Origin: Marinomonas vulgaris
Lineage (GTDB): Bacteria; Pseudomonadota; Gammaproteobacteria; Pseudomonadales; Marinomonadaceae
Assembly (NCBI RefSeq): GCF_018145875.1
Contig: NZ_JAGSSV010000003.1
Location: 1 to 64,000 of the forward strand
Direction: 5' to 3'
Length of the DNA: 64,000 nucleotides
Position numbers and translations under genes: made by a program. The first letter of the stretch is position 1, and every line of letters starts with the position of its first letter. The notes beneath the pieces were generated by a model. The model worked only from the letters and a program-made list of their open reading frames with translations. It was not told the origin of the DNA and made no database searches. This document shows, in pieces, positions 27,731 through 37,275 of this stretch.

Positions 27731-28509
27731 TAGAACGCCCCACGATTGTGATCTAACAAGGCTGAATGATCGCCCTGCTGAGGACTAAATACGGTAATCC
27801 ACAACAAGGTGGCCGCCACCACAGCAATCGGCATGACAAATAAATTAAAGAATGGAATGGTTAATCCCACCATGACGATGCCACCAAAGGTCCAGCACAA
27901 CAAAGGCTTAGCACGTAGAGCCATTCTCATGTCGTGGAACTTCACCTTGTTGTTATCAAAGGCATAATCCATGTATTGCAACGACAGCATCCACATGGAA
28001 AACAGCAACAACAGAACGGGGGCGATCACATTCACCAAGGGAATAAACGACAATAACAGCAACAAGATAAAACGCGGTAAAAAGTACAAGATCTTTTGCA
28101 ATTCACGCTGCAAACTGCGGCCAATAATACTCATAATGACGCTTGCATTGAGGGCTTCATCAAAGGTTTTACCCGTTTCTTTTTCTTCCACTTTCTCTGC
28201 CAAAAACGCCATAAAAGGCGCGGCGAGAATATTGACGCCCACGGAAAAACTGTAAAACAGCAACACACTGATCACAGCGCCAAAAATCAAATAAAACAAC
28301 CAATTGACGAAAGAAATCCACTCCGGCAAATAGCTCATGGCGGAATCCATCAAGGACTGAAAGTAGCTAAACGCCACCATGTACAGCAAACCAACCAGTA
28401 AAAAATTGGCTAATAAAGGCGCTAAAATAAACAGCCTTAGGTCTTTCGAGAGGATCAAAGGAAACGCTTTTAAAAAGGCGCCAGCGGCTTTAAAGGGATG
28501 GGAAATCAC
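27730..28509 (-). CDS. cysZ: CysZ-like sulfate permease (EI24 family)
   Basis: Inner-membrane protein of 259 residues with about four to six hydrophobic helices. Family signatures are the N-terminal AFLKAFPLILSKDLRLFILAPLLANFLL, then LPEWISFVNWLFYLIFG and the SVGVNILAAPFMAFLAEKVEEKETG segment, which is nearly diagnostic of CysZ. CysZ mediates sulfate uptake for cysteine synthesis. Expected length is ~250, so it is complete. It is the first gene of a two-gene minus-strand operon with the downstream response regulator (1-base stop/start overlap). No CysB-type site was recognised upstream. Confidence 0.85.
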   Translation of the reverse strand: MISHPFKAAGAFLKAFPLILSKDLRLFILAPLLANFLLVGLLYMVAFSYFQSLMDSAMSYLPEWISFVNWLFYLIFGAVISVLLFYSFSVGVNILAAPFMAFLAEKVEEKETGKTFDEALNASVIMSIIGRSLQRELQKILYFLPRFILLLLLSFIPLVNVIAPVLLLLFSMWMLSLQYMDYAFDNNKVKFHDMRMALRAKPLLCWTFGGIVMVGLTIPFFNLFVMPIAVVAATLLWITVFSPQQGDHSALLDHNRGAF

Positions 28510-28816
28510 GACGATGCAATACCTTTTTCATCTAATGTAGTGTCAGAAACCCAGAGTAACACGGTCCCCTTGATGGCTCCATAAGATCAACACCAAATAA
28601 CCGGGCAGCCCATGAATAATCAGCGCTTAGCAACATTTGTAGCACACTTTACCCGCCGCTTTTTTCATTCCTAACCTTTAGCCAACGTATAGCCTGATAC
28701 GGAATTTCGATTGTAGGCTTTTCCGCTTTGATCAATGATGAAAGCGTCAAGAATCACACAACACATAAAAAACGATTCCGCTTTTTGCAAAAATAATGAA
28801 GAAAAGGAACCTTAGA
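28510..28816. other. Divergent intergenic region between cysZ and oppA
   Basis: 307 bases with no convincing gene. It should contain promoters for cysZ (minus) and oppA (plus). A short inverted repeat CGTAT/ATACG flanks AGCCTG near 28686-28701. A TTGCA near 28785 has no matching -24 element. Nothing else stands out. Confidence 0.4.
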
Positions 28817-30427
28817 ATGAAAAGAACATTACTGGCGACCGCCATCCTAACCACTTCCCTTCTAGCCGCTCATAGCCACGCGGCGGATGTGCCAGCGGGC
28901 ACGCAGCTGGCGGACGTACAAGACATAGTGCGTGGCGGTGGCTCAGAACCGGCCACCCTAGATCCACAAAAAATTGAAGGCACGCCAGGCTCATTGCGCG
29001 CGCGCGATTTGTTTGAAGGTTTGTACAACCTAGACGGTGATGGCAACTTGGTACCAGGCGTAGCAACAAGCTACACGGCCAACGCAGACAATACTCTCTA
29101 CACCTTTACATTGCGCCAAGACGCAAAATGGTCTAATGGCGATCCTGTTACCGCCCACGACTTTGTTTATGGTTTTACTCGCGCCGTTGACCCTGCCACT
29201 GCGTCGCCCTACGCGTGGTTTATCGAAATCCCCTCCATCGTCAACGCCTCAAAAATCATCGCCAGTGATGCAGACCCTAGTACACTCGGCGTAAAAGCAC
29301 TGGACGATTTTACTTTCCAAGTGTCTCTTGAGCGTCCTGTACCTTACTTTGTGAAAATGACTGCTCACCAAACCATGTTCCCAGCACCGAAGAACACCAT
29401 CGAAAAATGGGGCAGCGACTGGACCAAAGCTGACAACATAGTATCTAACGGCGCGTATAAAATGGACGAGTGGATCGTCAATGAAAAAATGGTGTTTTCA
29501 CGTAATGCTAATTACTGGAACAACGACAAAACCGTCATCAATCAGGTGACCTTTCTACCGATCGAATCCCCTAACGCCGAGCTAAAACGCTTCCAAGCGG
29601 GGCAAATGGATTTAAGCTACGAGCTGCCAAACGATCACTTTAAGCAATTAAAACGCGAGATCCCTGAGCAAGTGGTGATCACGCCGCATCTTGGCACCTA
29701 TTATTACCAATTCAACTTAACCAAGGCGCCGTACAACGATGTGCGTGTGCGCAAAGCCTTGTCTTATGCTATTGACCGTAACGTGATTGCGAACTTTGTC
29801 ACCGGCACCGGCGAGCTTCCAGCGTATTCTTTCACACCAGAAATCGTTAACGGCTTTGATCCTGCGACTCCAGATTACGCCACTTGGACACAAAAAGAGC
29901 GCAACGAAAAAGCCCAAGCCTTGTTAGAAGAAGCCGGCTTTACCAAGAGCAATCCGTTGTCGTTTAAGCTGTTGTACAACACCAACGAAAACCACAAAAA
30001 AATCGCCATTGCCATTGCCTCTATGTGGAAAAAAACCTTGGGGGTGAACGTCACCCTAGAAAACCAAGAGTGGAAAACCTACATAGAAACCAAGAAACAC
30101 CAACAATTTGATGTGGCCCGTGCCGGCTGGATTGGCGACTACAACGAAGCGTCTACCATGTTAGATTTGCTAACCTCAACCCACGGCAACAACGACGGTA
30201 AATACAGCAACCCAGAATACGACCGCCTGTTGAACGAAGCGAAGACCATGCAAAACCCCGCGGTGAATTACAACCAAGCGGAAGAAATCGCCATTGAACA
30301 AGACATGGCCGTTGCGCCCATCTATCAGTACACCACCAAGCGTTTAGTGAAACCTTACGTGGGCGGCTACTTCCCTAACCCAGAAGACAGCATTTATACC
30401 CGCGATATGTACATCATTAAGCACTAA
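28817..30427 (+). CDS. oppA: Oligopeptide ABC transporter substrate-binding protein OppA
   Basis: Periplasmic binding protein of 536 residues, the usual OppA/MppA size. A signal peptide (MKRTLLATAILTTSLLAAHSHA) covers residues 1-22. The mature protein has GGSEPATLDPQKIEGTPGSLRARDLFEGLYNLDGDGNLVPGVA, then WSNGDPVTAHDFVYGFTRAVDPATASPYAW, both characteristic of SBP family 5. The start at 28817 is favoured because AAGGAA lies 7-12 bases upstream and the signal peptide then begins immediately; a longer frame from 28796 adds seven residues. It heads oppABCDF and is followed by a stem-loop before oppB. Confidence 0.93.
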   Translation: MKRTLLATAILTTSLLAAHSHAADVPAGTQLADVQDIVRGGGSEPATLDPQKIEGTPGSLRARDLFEGLYNLDGDGNLVPGVATSYTANADNTLYTFTLRQDAKWSNGDPVTAHDFVYGFTRAVDPATASPYAWFIEIPSIVNASKIIASDADPSTLGVKALDDFTFQVSLERPVPYFVKMTAHQTMFPAPKNTIEKWGSDWTKADNIVSNGAYKMDEWIVNEKMVFSRNANYWNNDKTVINQVTFLPIESPNAELKRFQAGQMDLSYELPNDHFKQLKREIPEQVVITPHLGTYYYQFNLTKAPYNDVRVRKALSYAIDRNVIANFVTGTGELPAYSFTPEIVNGFDPATPDYATWTQKERNEKAQALLEEAGFTKSNPLSFKLLYNTNENHKKIAIAIASMWKKTLGVNVTLENQEWKTYIETKKHQQFDVARAGWIGDYNEASTMLDLLTSTHGNNDGKYSNPEYDRLLNEAKTMQNPAVNYNQAEEIAIEQDMAVAPIYQYTTKRLVKPYVGGYFPNPEDSIYTRDMYIIKH

Positions 30428-30447
30428 CCCACCCATCGCCTAATGAC

Positions 30448-30480
30448 ACGCCCCCGTATTCAACTAAACACGGTGGGCGT
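30448..30480 (+). terminator. Stem-loop between oppA and oppB
   Basis: ACGCCCCCGT (30448-30457) pairs with ACGGTGGGCGT (30470-30480) with one bulged T and a 12-base loop. There is no strong T tract. It is likely a partial terminator or 3' stabiliser giving more OppA than membrane subunits. Confidence 0.6.
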
Positions 30481-30551
30481 TACTTAGGTTTGACTGTTTT
30501 ATCGATTCATAGGATTAGCGCGCATCACTGCGCCTAAGCCGGTACATTTTT

Positions 30552-31472
30552 ATGCTGACCTTTATTTCAAAACGCATTCTTGAGGCCATTCCGACCTTAC
30601 TGGTCTTAATTACCGTGTCTTTTTTCTTGATGCACTCTGCCCCAGGCAGCCCATTTTCAGGCGAACGCACCTTACCGCCAGAAGTATTGGCGAACATCAA
30701 CGCCAAATACCATTTGGACGAACCGGTTATTAACCAGTTTTTTTACTACCTTGGCGGCTTGCTACAAGGCGATTTAGGGCCTTCTTTTCGCTACAAAGAC
30801 TTCACTATTAATGAGCTGATCGCCCAAAGCTTTCCTGTGTCAGCGGAAATCGGTATTTGGTCGTTTTTGGTTGCGCTCACCATTGGCGTGGGTTGCGGAG
30901 TGATTGCGGCGTTGCGCCAAAACTCTTGGATCGACTACAGCGTGATGGGCTTTGCCAACTTGGGCATTGTGCTGCCCAACTTTGTCTTAGCGCCCTTGTG
31001 TATCTTGGTGTTTTCTATTTATAACCAGTTGCTGCCACCCGGCGGTTGGAACGGCGGCGCTTGGCCCTATTTGGTGATGCCGGTGATCGCCATGTCCACC
31101 AGCTACATTGCGCAAATCGCGCGTATTACCCGCGGCAGCATGATCGAAACCATGCATTCTAATTTTATCCGCACCGCCCGCGCCAAGGGCTTACCGAAAC
31201 ACCGGATCATTTTCCAACACGCCCTGCGCCCGGCCATGTTGCCGGTAATTTCGTACTTAGGGCCGGCGTTTGTCGGCATCATCACCGGATCGGTGATCGT
31301 GGATGTGTATTTTGGCACCGGCGGCATTGGTCAGCATTTTATCAATGGCGCGCTCAACCGTGACTATTCCATGGTGATGGGCGTCACCATCTTGGTCGGC
31401 ACCTTGACCATTCTTTTCAATGCGATTGTCGATGTTTTATACGCCCTCATCGACCCGAAAATCCGCTACTAA
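30552..31472 (+). CDS. oppB: Oligopeptide ABC transporter permease OppB
   Basis: Inner-membrane permease of 306 residues with six predicted helices. The N-terminal FISKRILEAIPTLLVLITVSFFLMHSAPGSPF is the standard OppB/DppB entry helix, and the EAA loop is FIRTARAKGLPKHRIIFQHALRPAMLPVISYLGP. It pairs with OppC to form the peptide channel. The gap to oppC is 12 bases. The ribosome site is weak. No irregularity is seen. Confidence 0.95.
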   Translation: MLTFISKRILEAIPTLLVLITVSFFLMHSAPGSPFSGERTLPPEVLANINAKYHLDEPVINQFFYYLGGLLQGDLGPSFRYKDFTINELIAQSFPVSAEIGIWSFLVALTIGVGCGVIAALRQNSWIDYSVMGFANLGIVLPNFVLAPLCILVFSIYNQLLPPGGWNGGAWPYLVMPVIAMSTSYIAQIARITRGSMIETMHSNFIRTARAKGLPKHRIIFQHALRPAMLPVISYLGPAFVGIITGSVIVDVYFGTGGIGQHFINGALNRDYSMVMGVTILVGTLTILFNAIVDVLYALIDPKIRY

Positions 31473-31484
31473 GGTCTTATTATT

Positions 31485-32411
31485 ATGATCACGAACAAAG
31501 ACAAAGTTCAGGCCGTGGAACAGTTCGCCCAAGCCGTGGTGGACATTGAAGGTCGCAGCTTGTGGCAAGACGCCCGCCGCCGATTTTTTTCCAACCACGC
31601 CGCCGTTGTCAGCCTGGTTATTCTGGGGTTGATTACCGCCATTGCGCTGATTGGGCCATTCTTCAGCCAATGGCAATACGACGACATTGACTGGGAAGCC
31701 TTATCCGATATCAGCGTTTTAGGGCATCCTAGCATGGAAAACGGGCATTATTTTGGCACCGACACCCTTGGGCGCGATATTTTCGTGCGCACCATGCAAG
31801 GCGGCCAAATTTCTCTCTTGGTGGGGATTTTAGGCAGCCTAGTCGCCATTGTGATTGGCACTCTGTATGGCGCAACCTCTGGCTACATTGGCGGTCGTGT
31901 GGACAGCGTGATGATGCGCTTTCTTGAAATTCTTAACTCATTCCCGTTTATGTTTTTCGTGATCATCTTGATGACCCTATTCGGTCGCCAGATTTTCTTG
32001 ATCTTTGTCGCCATTGGCGCGATTTCTTGGCTCGATATGGCGCGGATCGTCCGTGGTCAAACTTTGAGCTTGAAAAACAAAGAATACATCGAAGCCGCTT
32101 ACGCCTGTGGCGTGTCGACACCGAAAATCATTCTGCGTCACATTGTGCCTAATGTGCTCGGCATCGTGGTGGTGTACGCCACCCTCTTGGTGCCCAACAT
32201 GATCTTGCTGGAATCCTTTATCAGCTTCTTGGGGTTGGGTGTGCAAGAACCCATGACCAGCTGGGGCGCGCTGATTTCTGAAGGCGCGCAGAACATGGAA
32301 ATCGCCATTTGGCAGCTGGCTTGGCCATTGGGCTTTCTGGTCGTGACCTTGTTTTGCTTTAACTTCCTCGGCGACGGCTTACGAGACGCGCTTGACCCTA
32401 AAGACCGTTAA
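31485..32411 (+). CDS. oppC: Oligopeptide ABC transporter permease OppC
   Basis: Permease of 308 residues. It starts with a cytoplasmic stretch (residues 1-38) containing the OppC_N-type RSLWQDARRRFFSNHAAVVSLVIL. The periplasmic HPSMENGHYFGTDTLGRDIFVRTMQGGQISLLVG signature and the EAA loop YIEAAYACGVSTPKIILRHIVPNVLGIVVV are clear. AAGG at 31471-31474 serves the start at 31485. It is followed by oppD after 9 bases with a perfect AGGAGG. Confidence 0.95.
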   Translation: MITNKDKVQAVEQFAQAVVDIEGRSLWQDARRRFFSNHAAVVSLVILGLITAIALIGPFFSQWQYDDIDWEALSDISVLGHPSMENGHYFGTDTLGRDIFVRTMQGGQISLLVGILGSLVAIVIGTLYGATSGYIGGRVDSVMMRFLEILNSFPFMFFVIILMTLFGRQIFLIFVAIGAISWLDMARIVRGQTLSLKNKEYIEAAYACGVSTPKIILRHIVPNVLGIVVVYATLLVPNMILLESFISFLGLGVQEPMTSWGALISEGAQNMEIAIWQLAWPLGFLVVTLFCFNFLGDGLRDALDPKDR

Positions 32412-32420
32412 GGAGGATTT

Positions 32421-33422
32421 ATGACACCGTTAACACACACCACATCGGCCAATACCTTGCTGGATGTCGGCAACTTGCGCGTGCGCTTCAAAACCCCAGA
32501 CGGTCTAGTCACCGCCGTGAATAATCTCAACTTCACCCTCGCCCAAGGGGAAACCTTAGGCATCGTGGGCGAATCGGGCTCCGGCAAAAGCCAAACCGCC
32601 TTTGCCCTCATGGGCTTACTGGCCAAAAACGGCCTCATCGAAGGCGAAGCGCGCTTTGAAGGCAGCAATATCTTATCGCTGAATGATAAGGCGATGAACC
32701 GCATCCGCTCCAAAGACATTGCGATGATCTTTCAAGATCCCATGACCTCGCTCAACCCTTATATGAAAGTGGGGCAACAGCTGATGGAAGTGCTCACGTT
32801 GCACAAGGGCATGAGCAAAGCCAATGCCTTTGACGCGTCTGTTAAGATGCTCGACGCGGTAAAAATGCCCGAAGCGCGCAAACGCATGGCCATGTACCCG
32901 CACGAGTTTTCCGGCGGCATGCGCCAACGGGTAATGATCGCCATGGCGCTTTTATGTCAGCCAAAATTGCTCATCGCCGACGAACCCACCACCGCCCTAG
33001 ACGTGACCGTTCAAGCGCAAATTCTGACCTTACTGAATGAGCTCAAACAAGACTTCAACACCGCCATCGTGATGATTACCCACGATCTGGGCGTGGTGGC
33101 CGGATTGTGTGATAAGGTATTGGTAATGTACGCAGGGCAAACCATGGAATACGGCACCGCCGAAGACGTGTTTTATCGCCCCACTCACCCTTACACCCAA
33201 GGATTACTAAAAGCCATTCCACGCCTTGACAGCGAAGGCAGCACGCTGGCGACCATTCCTGGCAACCCACCGAACTTACTCAACTTACCAACCGGCTGTC
33301 CCTTTGAAGCGCGCTGCGAATTTGCCCGCGCGCGCTGCTTAACCGAGACTCCCATACTCAACACCTTTGTTTCTGGGCAAAAGTCGGCATGCCATAAATC
33401 AACCGAAGGATGGGCCGTATGA
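32421..33422 (+). CDS. oppD: Oligopeptide ABC transporter ATPase OppD
   Basis: ATP-binding subunit of 333 residues. Walker A GESGSGKSQ, Q loop IFQDPMTSLNPYMK, signature FSGGMRQRVMIAMAL, Walker B LLIADEPTTALDVT and switch ITHDLGVVAGLCD are all intact. The C-terminal OppD-type extension carries the cysteine set GCPFEARCEFARARC followed by a later Cys, the iron-sulfur/zinc-like motif typical of peptide ATPases. The stop overlaps the oppF start (ATGA), indicating translational coupling. Confidence 0.95.
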   Translation: MTPLTHTTSANTLLDVGNLRVRFKTPDGLVTAVNNLNFTLAQGETLGIVGESGSGKSQTAFALMGLLAKNGLIEGEARFEGSNILSLNDKAMNRIRSKDIAMIFQDPMTSLNPYMKVGQQLMEVLTLHKGMSKANAFDASVKMLDAVKMPEARKRMAMYPHEFSGGMRQRVMIAMALLCQPKLLIADEPTTALDVTVQAQILTLLNELKQDFNTAIVMITHDLGVVAGLCDKVLVMYAGQTMEYGTAEDVFYRPTHPYTQGLLKAIPRLDSEGSTLATIPGNPPNLLNLPTGCPFEARCEFARARCLTETPILNTFVSGQKSACHKSTEGWAV

Positions 33423-34426
33423 TGCAGCATCACACTCAGAAAACCTTGATGGAAGTGCGCAATCTAAAGGTACATTTTACGATCAAACCGGACAACGCTT
33501 GGCCATGGCAAAAAGGCCACGCCCTGAAAGCGGTAGATGGTGTCGATCTGACCATTTACGAAGGGGAAACCCTCGGTGTGGTGGGCGAATCCGGCTGCGG
33601 TAAGTCTACTTTAGCCCGTGCATTGTTGCGCCTTGTGCCCATCACCGAAGGCAATGTGGTCTGGCTCGGTCAAGACCTCACCGATCTTGATAAAAAGCAA
33701 ATGCGCGACAAACGCCAAGAGCTGCAAATGATCTTTCAAGATCCGCTGGCGTCTCTGGATCCGCGCATGACCGTGGGCGACATCATTGCCGAGCCCCTCG
33801 TTACTTTTCACCCTGAACTGTCAAAAGACGAGGTGAAAAGCGCTGTGCGCCAGATGATGGATCGCGTTGGCTTATTGCCCAATGTGATCAACCGCTACCC
33901 ACACGAATTTTCTGGCGGACAATGTCAGCGCATTGGCATCGCTCGCGCCTTGATTCTCAAGCCTAAGCTGATTGTCTGCGACGAGCCGGTGTCGGCGTTG
34001 GACGTGTCGATTCAGGCGCAAGTGGTAAACCTACTCAAAGAATTACAAACGGAAATGAACCTCTCCTTGGTGTTCATCGCCCACGATCTGAGTGTGGTCA
34101 AACACATCTCAGACCGTGTATTGGTGATGTATTTGGGCAACCCGGTGGAACTGGCGAGCAAGCGCTCCTTATACGCTCAACCTCAGCACCCTTACACCAA
34201 AGCCTTGATGTCGGCGGTGCCAGTGCCCGACCCAAGAATAGAGCGCAGTAAAAGCATTCAGCTGCTCGCAGGGGATCTGCCATCACCGATAAACCCGCCG
34301 TCCGGTTGTGTGTTTCGTACGCGATGTCCCCATGCGAACGATACCTGCGCCGCACAAAAGCCGGTGTTAAGCGCTTTTTCCAACGAGCATCAGGTGGCCT
34401 GTTCACGTTTAGCAGAATTATCGTAG
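33419..34426 (+). CDS. oppF: Oligopeptide ABC transporter ATPase OppF
   Basis: Second ATPase, 335 residues. Motifs: GESGCGKST, IFQDPLASLDPRMTVGDIIAEPL, FSGGQCQRIGIARAL, LIVCDEPVSALDVS and IAHDLSVVKHISD. The C-terminal region has the GCVFRTRCPHANDTC cysteine motif. The start at 33419 (overlapping the oppD stop as ATGA) is preferred to an ATG at 33410, because GAAGGA at 33405-33410 would overlap the latter and sits 8 bases before the former. It is the last gene of the opp operon. Confidence 0.95.
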   Translation: MMQHHTQKTLMEVRNLKVHFTIKPDNAWPWQKGHALKAVDGVDLTIYEGETLGVVGESGCGKSTLARALLRLVPITEGNVVWLGQDLTDLDKKQMRDKRQELQMIFQDPLASLDPRMTVGDIIAEPLVTFHPELSKDEVKSAVRQMMDRVGLLPNVINRYPHEFSGGQCQRIGIARALILKPKLIVCDEPVSALDVSIQAQVVNLLKELQTEMNLSLVFIAHDLSVVKHISDRVLVMYLGNPVELASKRSLYAQPQHPYTKALMSAVPVPDPRIERSKSIQLLAGDLPSPINPPSGCVFRTRCPHANDTCAAQKPVLSAFSNEHQVACSRLAELS

Positions 34427-34573
34427 GTATAACGTTACTGTAGGCATGTGACCGTCTTTCACAGACTGCGTGTTTACAAAAAATTAATAAAATCCTTCTC
34501 AATAAACGACATAATAGCGCCCTGGTGCTTACCATGGCGCTGTATTCTTTTCTTTTACTTTGAGATGTTTGTT

Positions 34574-35074
34574 ATGTTGGTTCGGTTATTTGCTTCTCTG
34601 CTGTTACTCAGCGCTTTTTCCTCTTTGTGTTCCGCGCAGGACGTTCCCAAAAGTCGAGTTCTGTTAACGGTTTCAGACAGTCAGAAGAGCACCACCGACA
34701 CCCAATTTGACATGGCCATGCTGCAACGTCTGCCGCAGTATTCGGTGACCACGCACAACCCTTGGACCATAGGTGAACACACCTATCGCGGTTTTTCCGC
34801 TGTCGATTTGGTCGCTTATCTGGGTCTCAGCGGCAATTGGCTGCAAGTCTCAGCGCTGAATCATTACATGACGGAAATCCCACTCAGCGACTTTGTGGAA
34901 AACGGCGCTATGTTCGCCACTCACCTAGATGGAAAGCCCATGAGCGTACGCAATTTAGGCCCCATCATGGTCATTTACCCTTTTGATGAACGCCCAGAAC
35001 TAAAGTCTGAGCGCTATTACGGCCGTTCTATTTGGCAAATTGAGCGCATCAAACTGATGACGCTGGCCGAGTAG
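34574..35074 (+). CDS. Exported sulfite-oxidase-fold (molybdopterin-binding-like) protein
   Basis: Protein of about 166 residues with a signal peptide (MLVRLFASLLLLSAFSSLCSA). The mature part, with WTIGEHTYRGFSAVDLVAYLG, EIPLSDFVENGAMFATHLDGKPMSVRNLGPIMVIYPFD and RYYGRSIWQIERIKL, resembles the oxidoreductase molybdopterin-binding (SuoX-like) fold. It has no catalytic Cys in the usual place and is far too short for an enzyme of that family. It is therefore more likely a ligand or cofactor sensor. An alternative start is 34565. The next gene, a histidine kinase, begins 7 bases after the stop, suggesting a sensory partnership. Confidence 0.72.
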   Translation: MLVRLFASLLLLSAFSSLCSAQDVPKSRVLLTVSDSQKSTTDTQFDMAMLQRLPQYSVTTHNPWTIGEHTYRGFSAVDLVAYLGLSGNWLQVSALNHYMTEIPLSDFVENGAMFATHLDGKPMSVRNLGPIMVIYPFDERPELKSERYYGRSIWQIERIKLMTLAE

Positions 35075-35081
35075 CCTCACT

Positions 35082-36935
35082 ATGGCCACACATCTAAAAC
35101 CTTGGCTCACCAAATACAAGCGCTGGCTACTTTATGCCTTTATTGCGTTGATCATCCTCATCACCTCCGCGGTGTTTGGCATCATTGTGTACACCAGTGA
35201 CAGCTCTAAAAACAATGGTCGACGGGTATTTGAAAGCGCCTTATGGAACGCCTTGCAGTTACAGGTGCAGACCTATCGTTTTTTGAATTATCTCGAACGT
35301 TTGGAGCCGCACACCCAAGCACCAAGAGACGATGCATTTTTTGAATATGACCTCTTGATGAGCCGCGTAGATTTGCTACGACGTGGCGAAGTGGGTGAGC
35401 TAGTGCGTAACTTTGAAAATGGTCGCACCACTCGTTTGCTCAATATTATCAACGGAGAACTGGAACTGCTGACGTTTCAGTTATCAAAAATAGAAATCGG
35501 CGATTACGCCTATCTACCCGACTTGATTGAACGTATTGACAACATCGATCAGCAAATTAACGAGTTTGTGACTCTGGTCAACAAAGGCAGCAACGAATAC
35601 ATCACCAATCAGCGTGGTGTGTTGCAACATAACTTAGACAACATCAAGCTGCTGTCCACTGCGCTGTTAATCTGCCTGATTATCTTATGCTTTTTCGTGC
35701 TGCGTACCGTCGACGAATTCAGACGCAGCGTTCGTCAAAATCGCGGTTTATCCTCCACGGTGCAGTCTGTTTACGACGACAAAGCCAGCATGCTGGCTTA
35801 CATTCACCAAGAAATACGCTCTCCGATCAATGCGGTGTTAAGCGTGGCCAGCGCCCTAAAAAGCACTACACCACGAGATTATGCCGCCTTATCTAAGCAC
35901 ATTGAAGAATCCGGGTATCAGCTACTCAATACCATAGAAATACTCTCTGACTTAGCTCTGATCGATGCCAATAAACTGATACTCAGCCCCTCAACCGCTC
36001 CCTTACACAATAACATCGAAGCTTGTTTTGCTTTATTAAGCAACCAAATAGCACGCAAGAACTTACAAAGTATTGTGTATATTGATCCATTACTGCCCAA
36101 CGAACTGTGTTTGGATTTCAATCGAACCAAAGACATTATTGTCGCCCTGTTAGAAAACGCCATTACTCACACGCCCTCTGGCAGCGTCAGCTTACAAGTG
36201 CGCGCCTCTACCCTCAGCGCCGCTGCATTGCGTACCACCGAAGACAGTCGAGAAGTCGGCTTTTTACAAATCGCCATTAAAGACACAGGCTTGGGCATGC
36301 CCAGAGAATTGCAGCACCACTTAAGAGTCAACCCATCTCTGCCGTCCCAACAAGAAAGCCCGACGCCAAGCCAAGTGGGATTAAGCTTGGCCTTGTGCCA
36401 TCGATTGATTTATATGATGAAAGGCGAAATGCACTTTTCCAGTTCCGCCCAAAAAGGCAGCGAATTCTGGGTCGACATTCCTTATTATGTCTCCGATGCA
36501 AGCCATGTCAGTAAAAATGTCCCACTGATTTGCCCCGACCACACCCGTGTGCTCTTGATTGAAACCGATGCGCACCTTGCCAGCGTGTTGAGCTTATTCC
36601 TAAGTGACGCCAACATGGAGGTCATGATCTCCAAAGATGGCGGTTTACAAGAAGACAGAGAGTGCGAGCTAGTAATCATAGGCAATACAGCTAAGTTTGA
36701 ACGGGAAGGCAGCGATGCACTAAAACACTGGAAAAAACACCAATGCCCAGTACTGAGCTATCATCCATTGGCAATTCAACACCCCATTGGCACTGTGACG
36801 CCATTACAGTTCCCATTAATGCAGAGCCAACTGAATCTGATTTTGATGACTCTGTTTCCCGACGACCGTACGAACCATTTTTCCCACACAGTTCCCAGTA
36901 CCCCTTCGACTCAAAAGGCGAATAACCATGATTGA
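35082..36935 (+). CDS. Membrane histidine kinase with C-terminal pseudo-receiver
   Basis: Protein of 617 residues. TM1 is at ~15-38, a ~150-residue helical periplasmic domain follows, and TM2 is at ~190-208. HisKA has AYIHQEIRSPINAV (His242); HATPase has LLENAITHTPSG, KDTGLGMP and a variant G2 box GLSLALCH. From residue ~488 there is a receiver-like fold (TRVLLIETDAHLASVLSLFL), but the acidic pair reads ET, the phosphoacceptor position reads Gly-Asn (about 534-535, VIIGN) and the conserved Lys is absent, so it cannot carry a phosphate. It is encoded between the SuoX-like protein and an Hpt protein (overlap 8 bases), which probably replaces the lost relay step. Confidence 0.82.
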   Translation: MATHLKPWLTKYKRWLLYAFIALIILITSAVFGIIVYTSDSSKNNGRRVFESALWNALQLQVQTYRFLNYLERLEPHTQAPRDDAFFEYDLLMSRVDLLRRGEVGELVRNFENGRTTRLLNIINGELELLTFQLSKIEIGDYAYLPDLIERIDNIDQQINEFVTLVNKGSNEYITNQRGVLQHNLDNIKLLSTALLICLIILCFFVLRTVDEFRRSVRQNRGLSSTVQSVYDDKASMLAYIHQEIRSPINAVLSVASALKSTTPRDYAALSKHIEESGYQLLNTIEILSDLALIDANKLILSPSTAPLHNNIEACFALLSNQIARKNLQSIVYIDPLLPNELCLDFNRTKDIIVALLENAITHTPSGSVSLQVRASTLSAAALRTTEDSREVGFLQIAIKDTGLGMPRELQHHLRVNPSLPSQQESPTPSQVGLSLALCHRLIYMMKGEMHFSSSAQKGSEFWVDIPYYVSDASHVSKNVPLICPDHTRVLLIETDAHLASVLSLFLSDANMEVMISKDGGLQEDRECELVIIGNTAKFEREGSDALKHWKKHQCPVLSYHPLAIQHPIGTVTPLQFPLMQSQLNLILMTLFPDDRTNHFSHTVPSTPSTQKANNHD

Positions 36936-37266
36936 TTATGACCATCTAACGTCACTTGTCGAAGTACTCGGCAAAGAAACAATGAATAAGATACGCGTGG
37001 AATTTGTCGACGACAGCACAGAAAAAATGACCTTATTACTGGCCGCATGGGAAGCACAAAACAACTACGATATTAGAGAAATCAGTCATTCTCTGAAATC
37101 CGCCAGTTTAAACATGGCGATGAAGGATTTTGCGGCCCAGTGCCAACAAATGGAATCGCCAGCTGAACCACAAAGCCAAGCAGAACGACAAGCCATTATG
37201 GATAGCTTGCCGGCTTTGCATCAGGCGTCTTTGGCAGAGCTAGAAGCCTATTTTCTGGCGAATTAA
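36928..37266 (+). CDS. Free histidine phosphotransfer (Hpt) protein
   Basis: Small four-helix protein of 112 residues. The phosphoacceptor is His54 in ISHSLKSAS, matching the HxLKxxS core of Hpt domains, with acidic helices either side (EFVDDSTEKMTLLLAAWEAQ; QMESPAEPQSQAERQ). The start overlaps the kinase gene by 8 bases, implying coupled translation. No response regulator lies next to it, so phosphoryl groups presumably pass to a regulator encoded elsewhere. Family call secure; relay partners inferred. Confidence 0.85.
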   Translation: MIDYDHLTSLVEVLGKETMNKIRVEFVDDSTEKMTLLLAAWEAQNNYDIREISHSLKSASLNMAMKDFAAQCQQMESPAEPQSQAERQAIMDSLPALHQASLAELEAYFLAN

Positions 37267-37275
37267 ACCCGCTAA

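Noticed and set aside
28770..28795. Sigma-54-like TTGCA before oppA
   Set aside because: There is no GG-containing -24 element at the required 10-base spacing.
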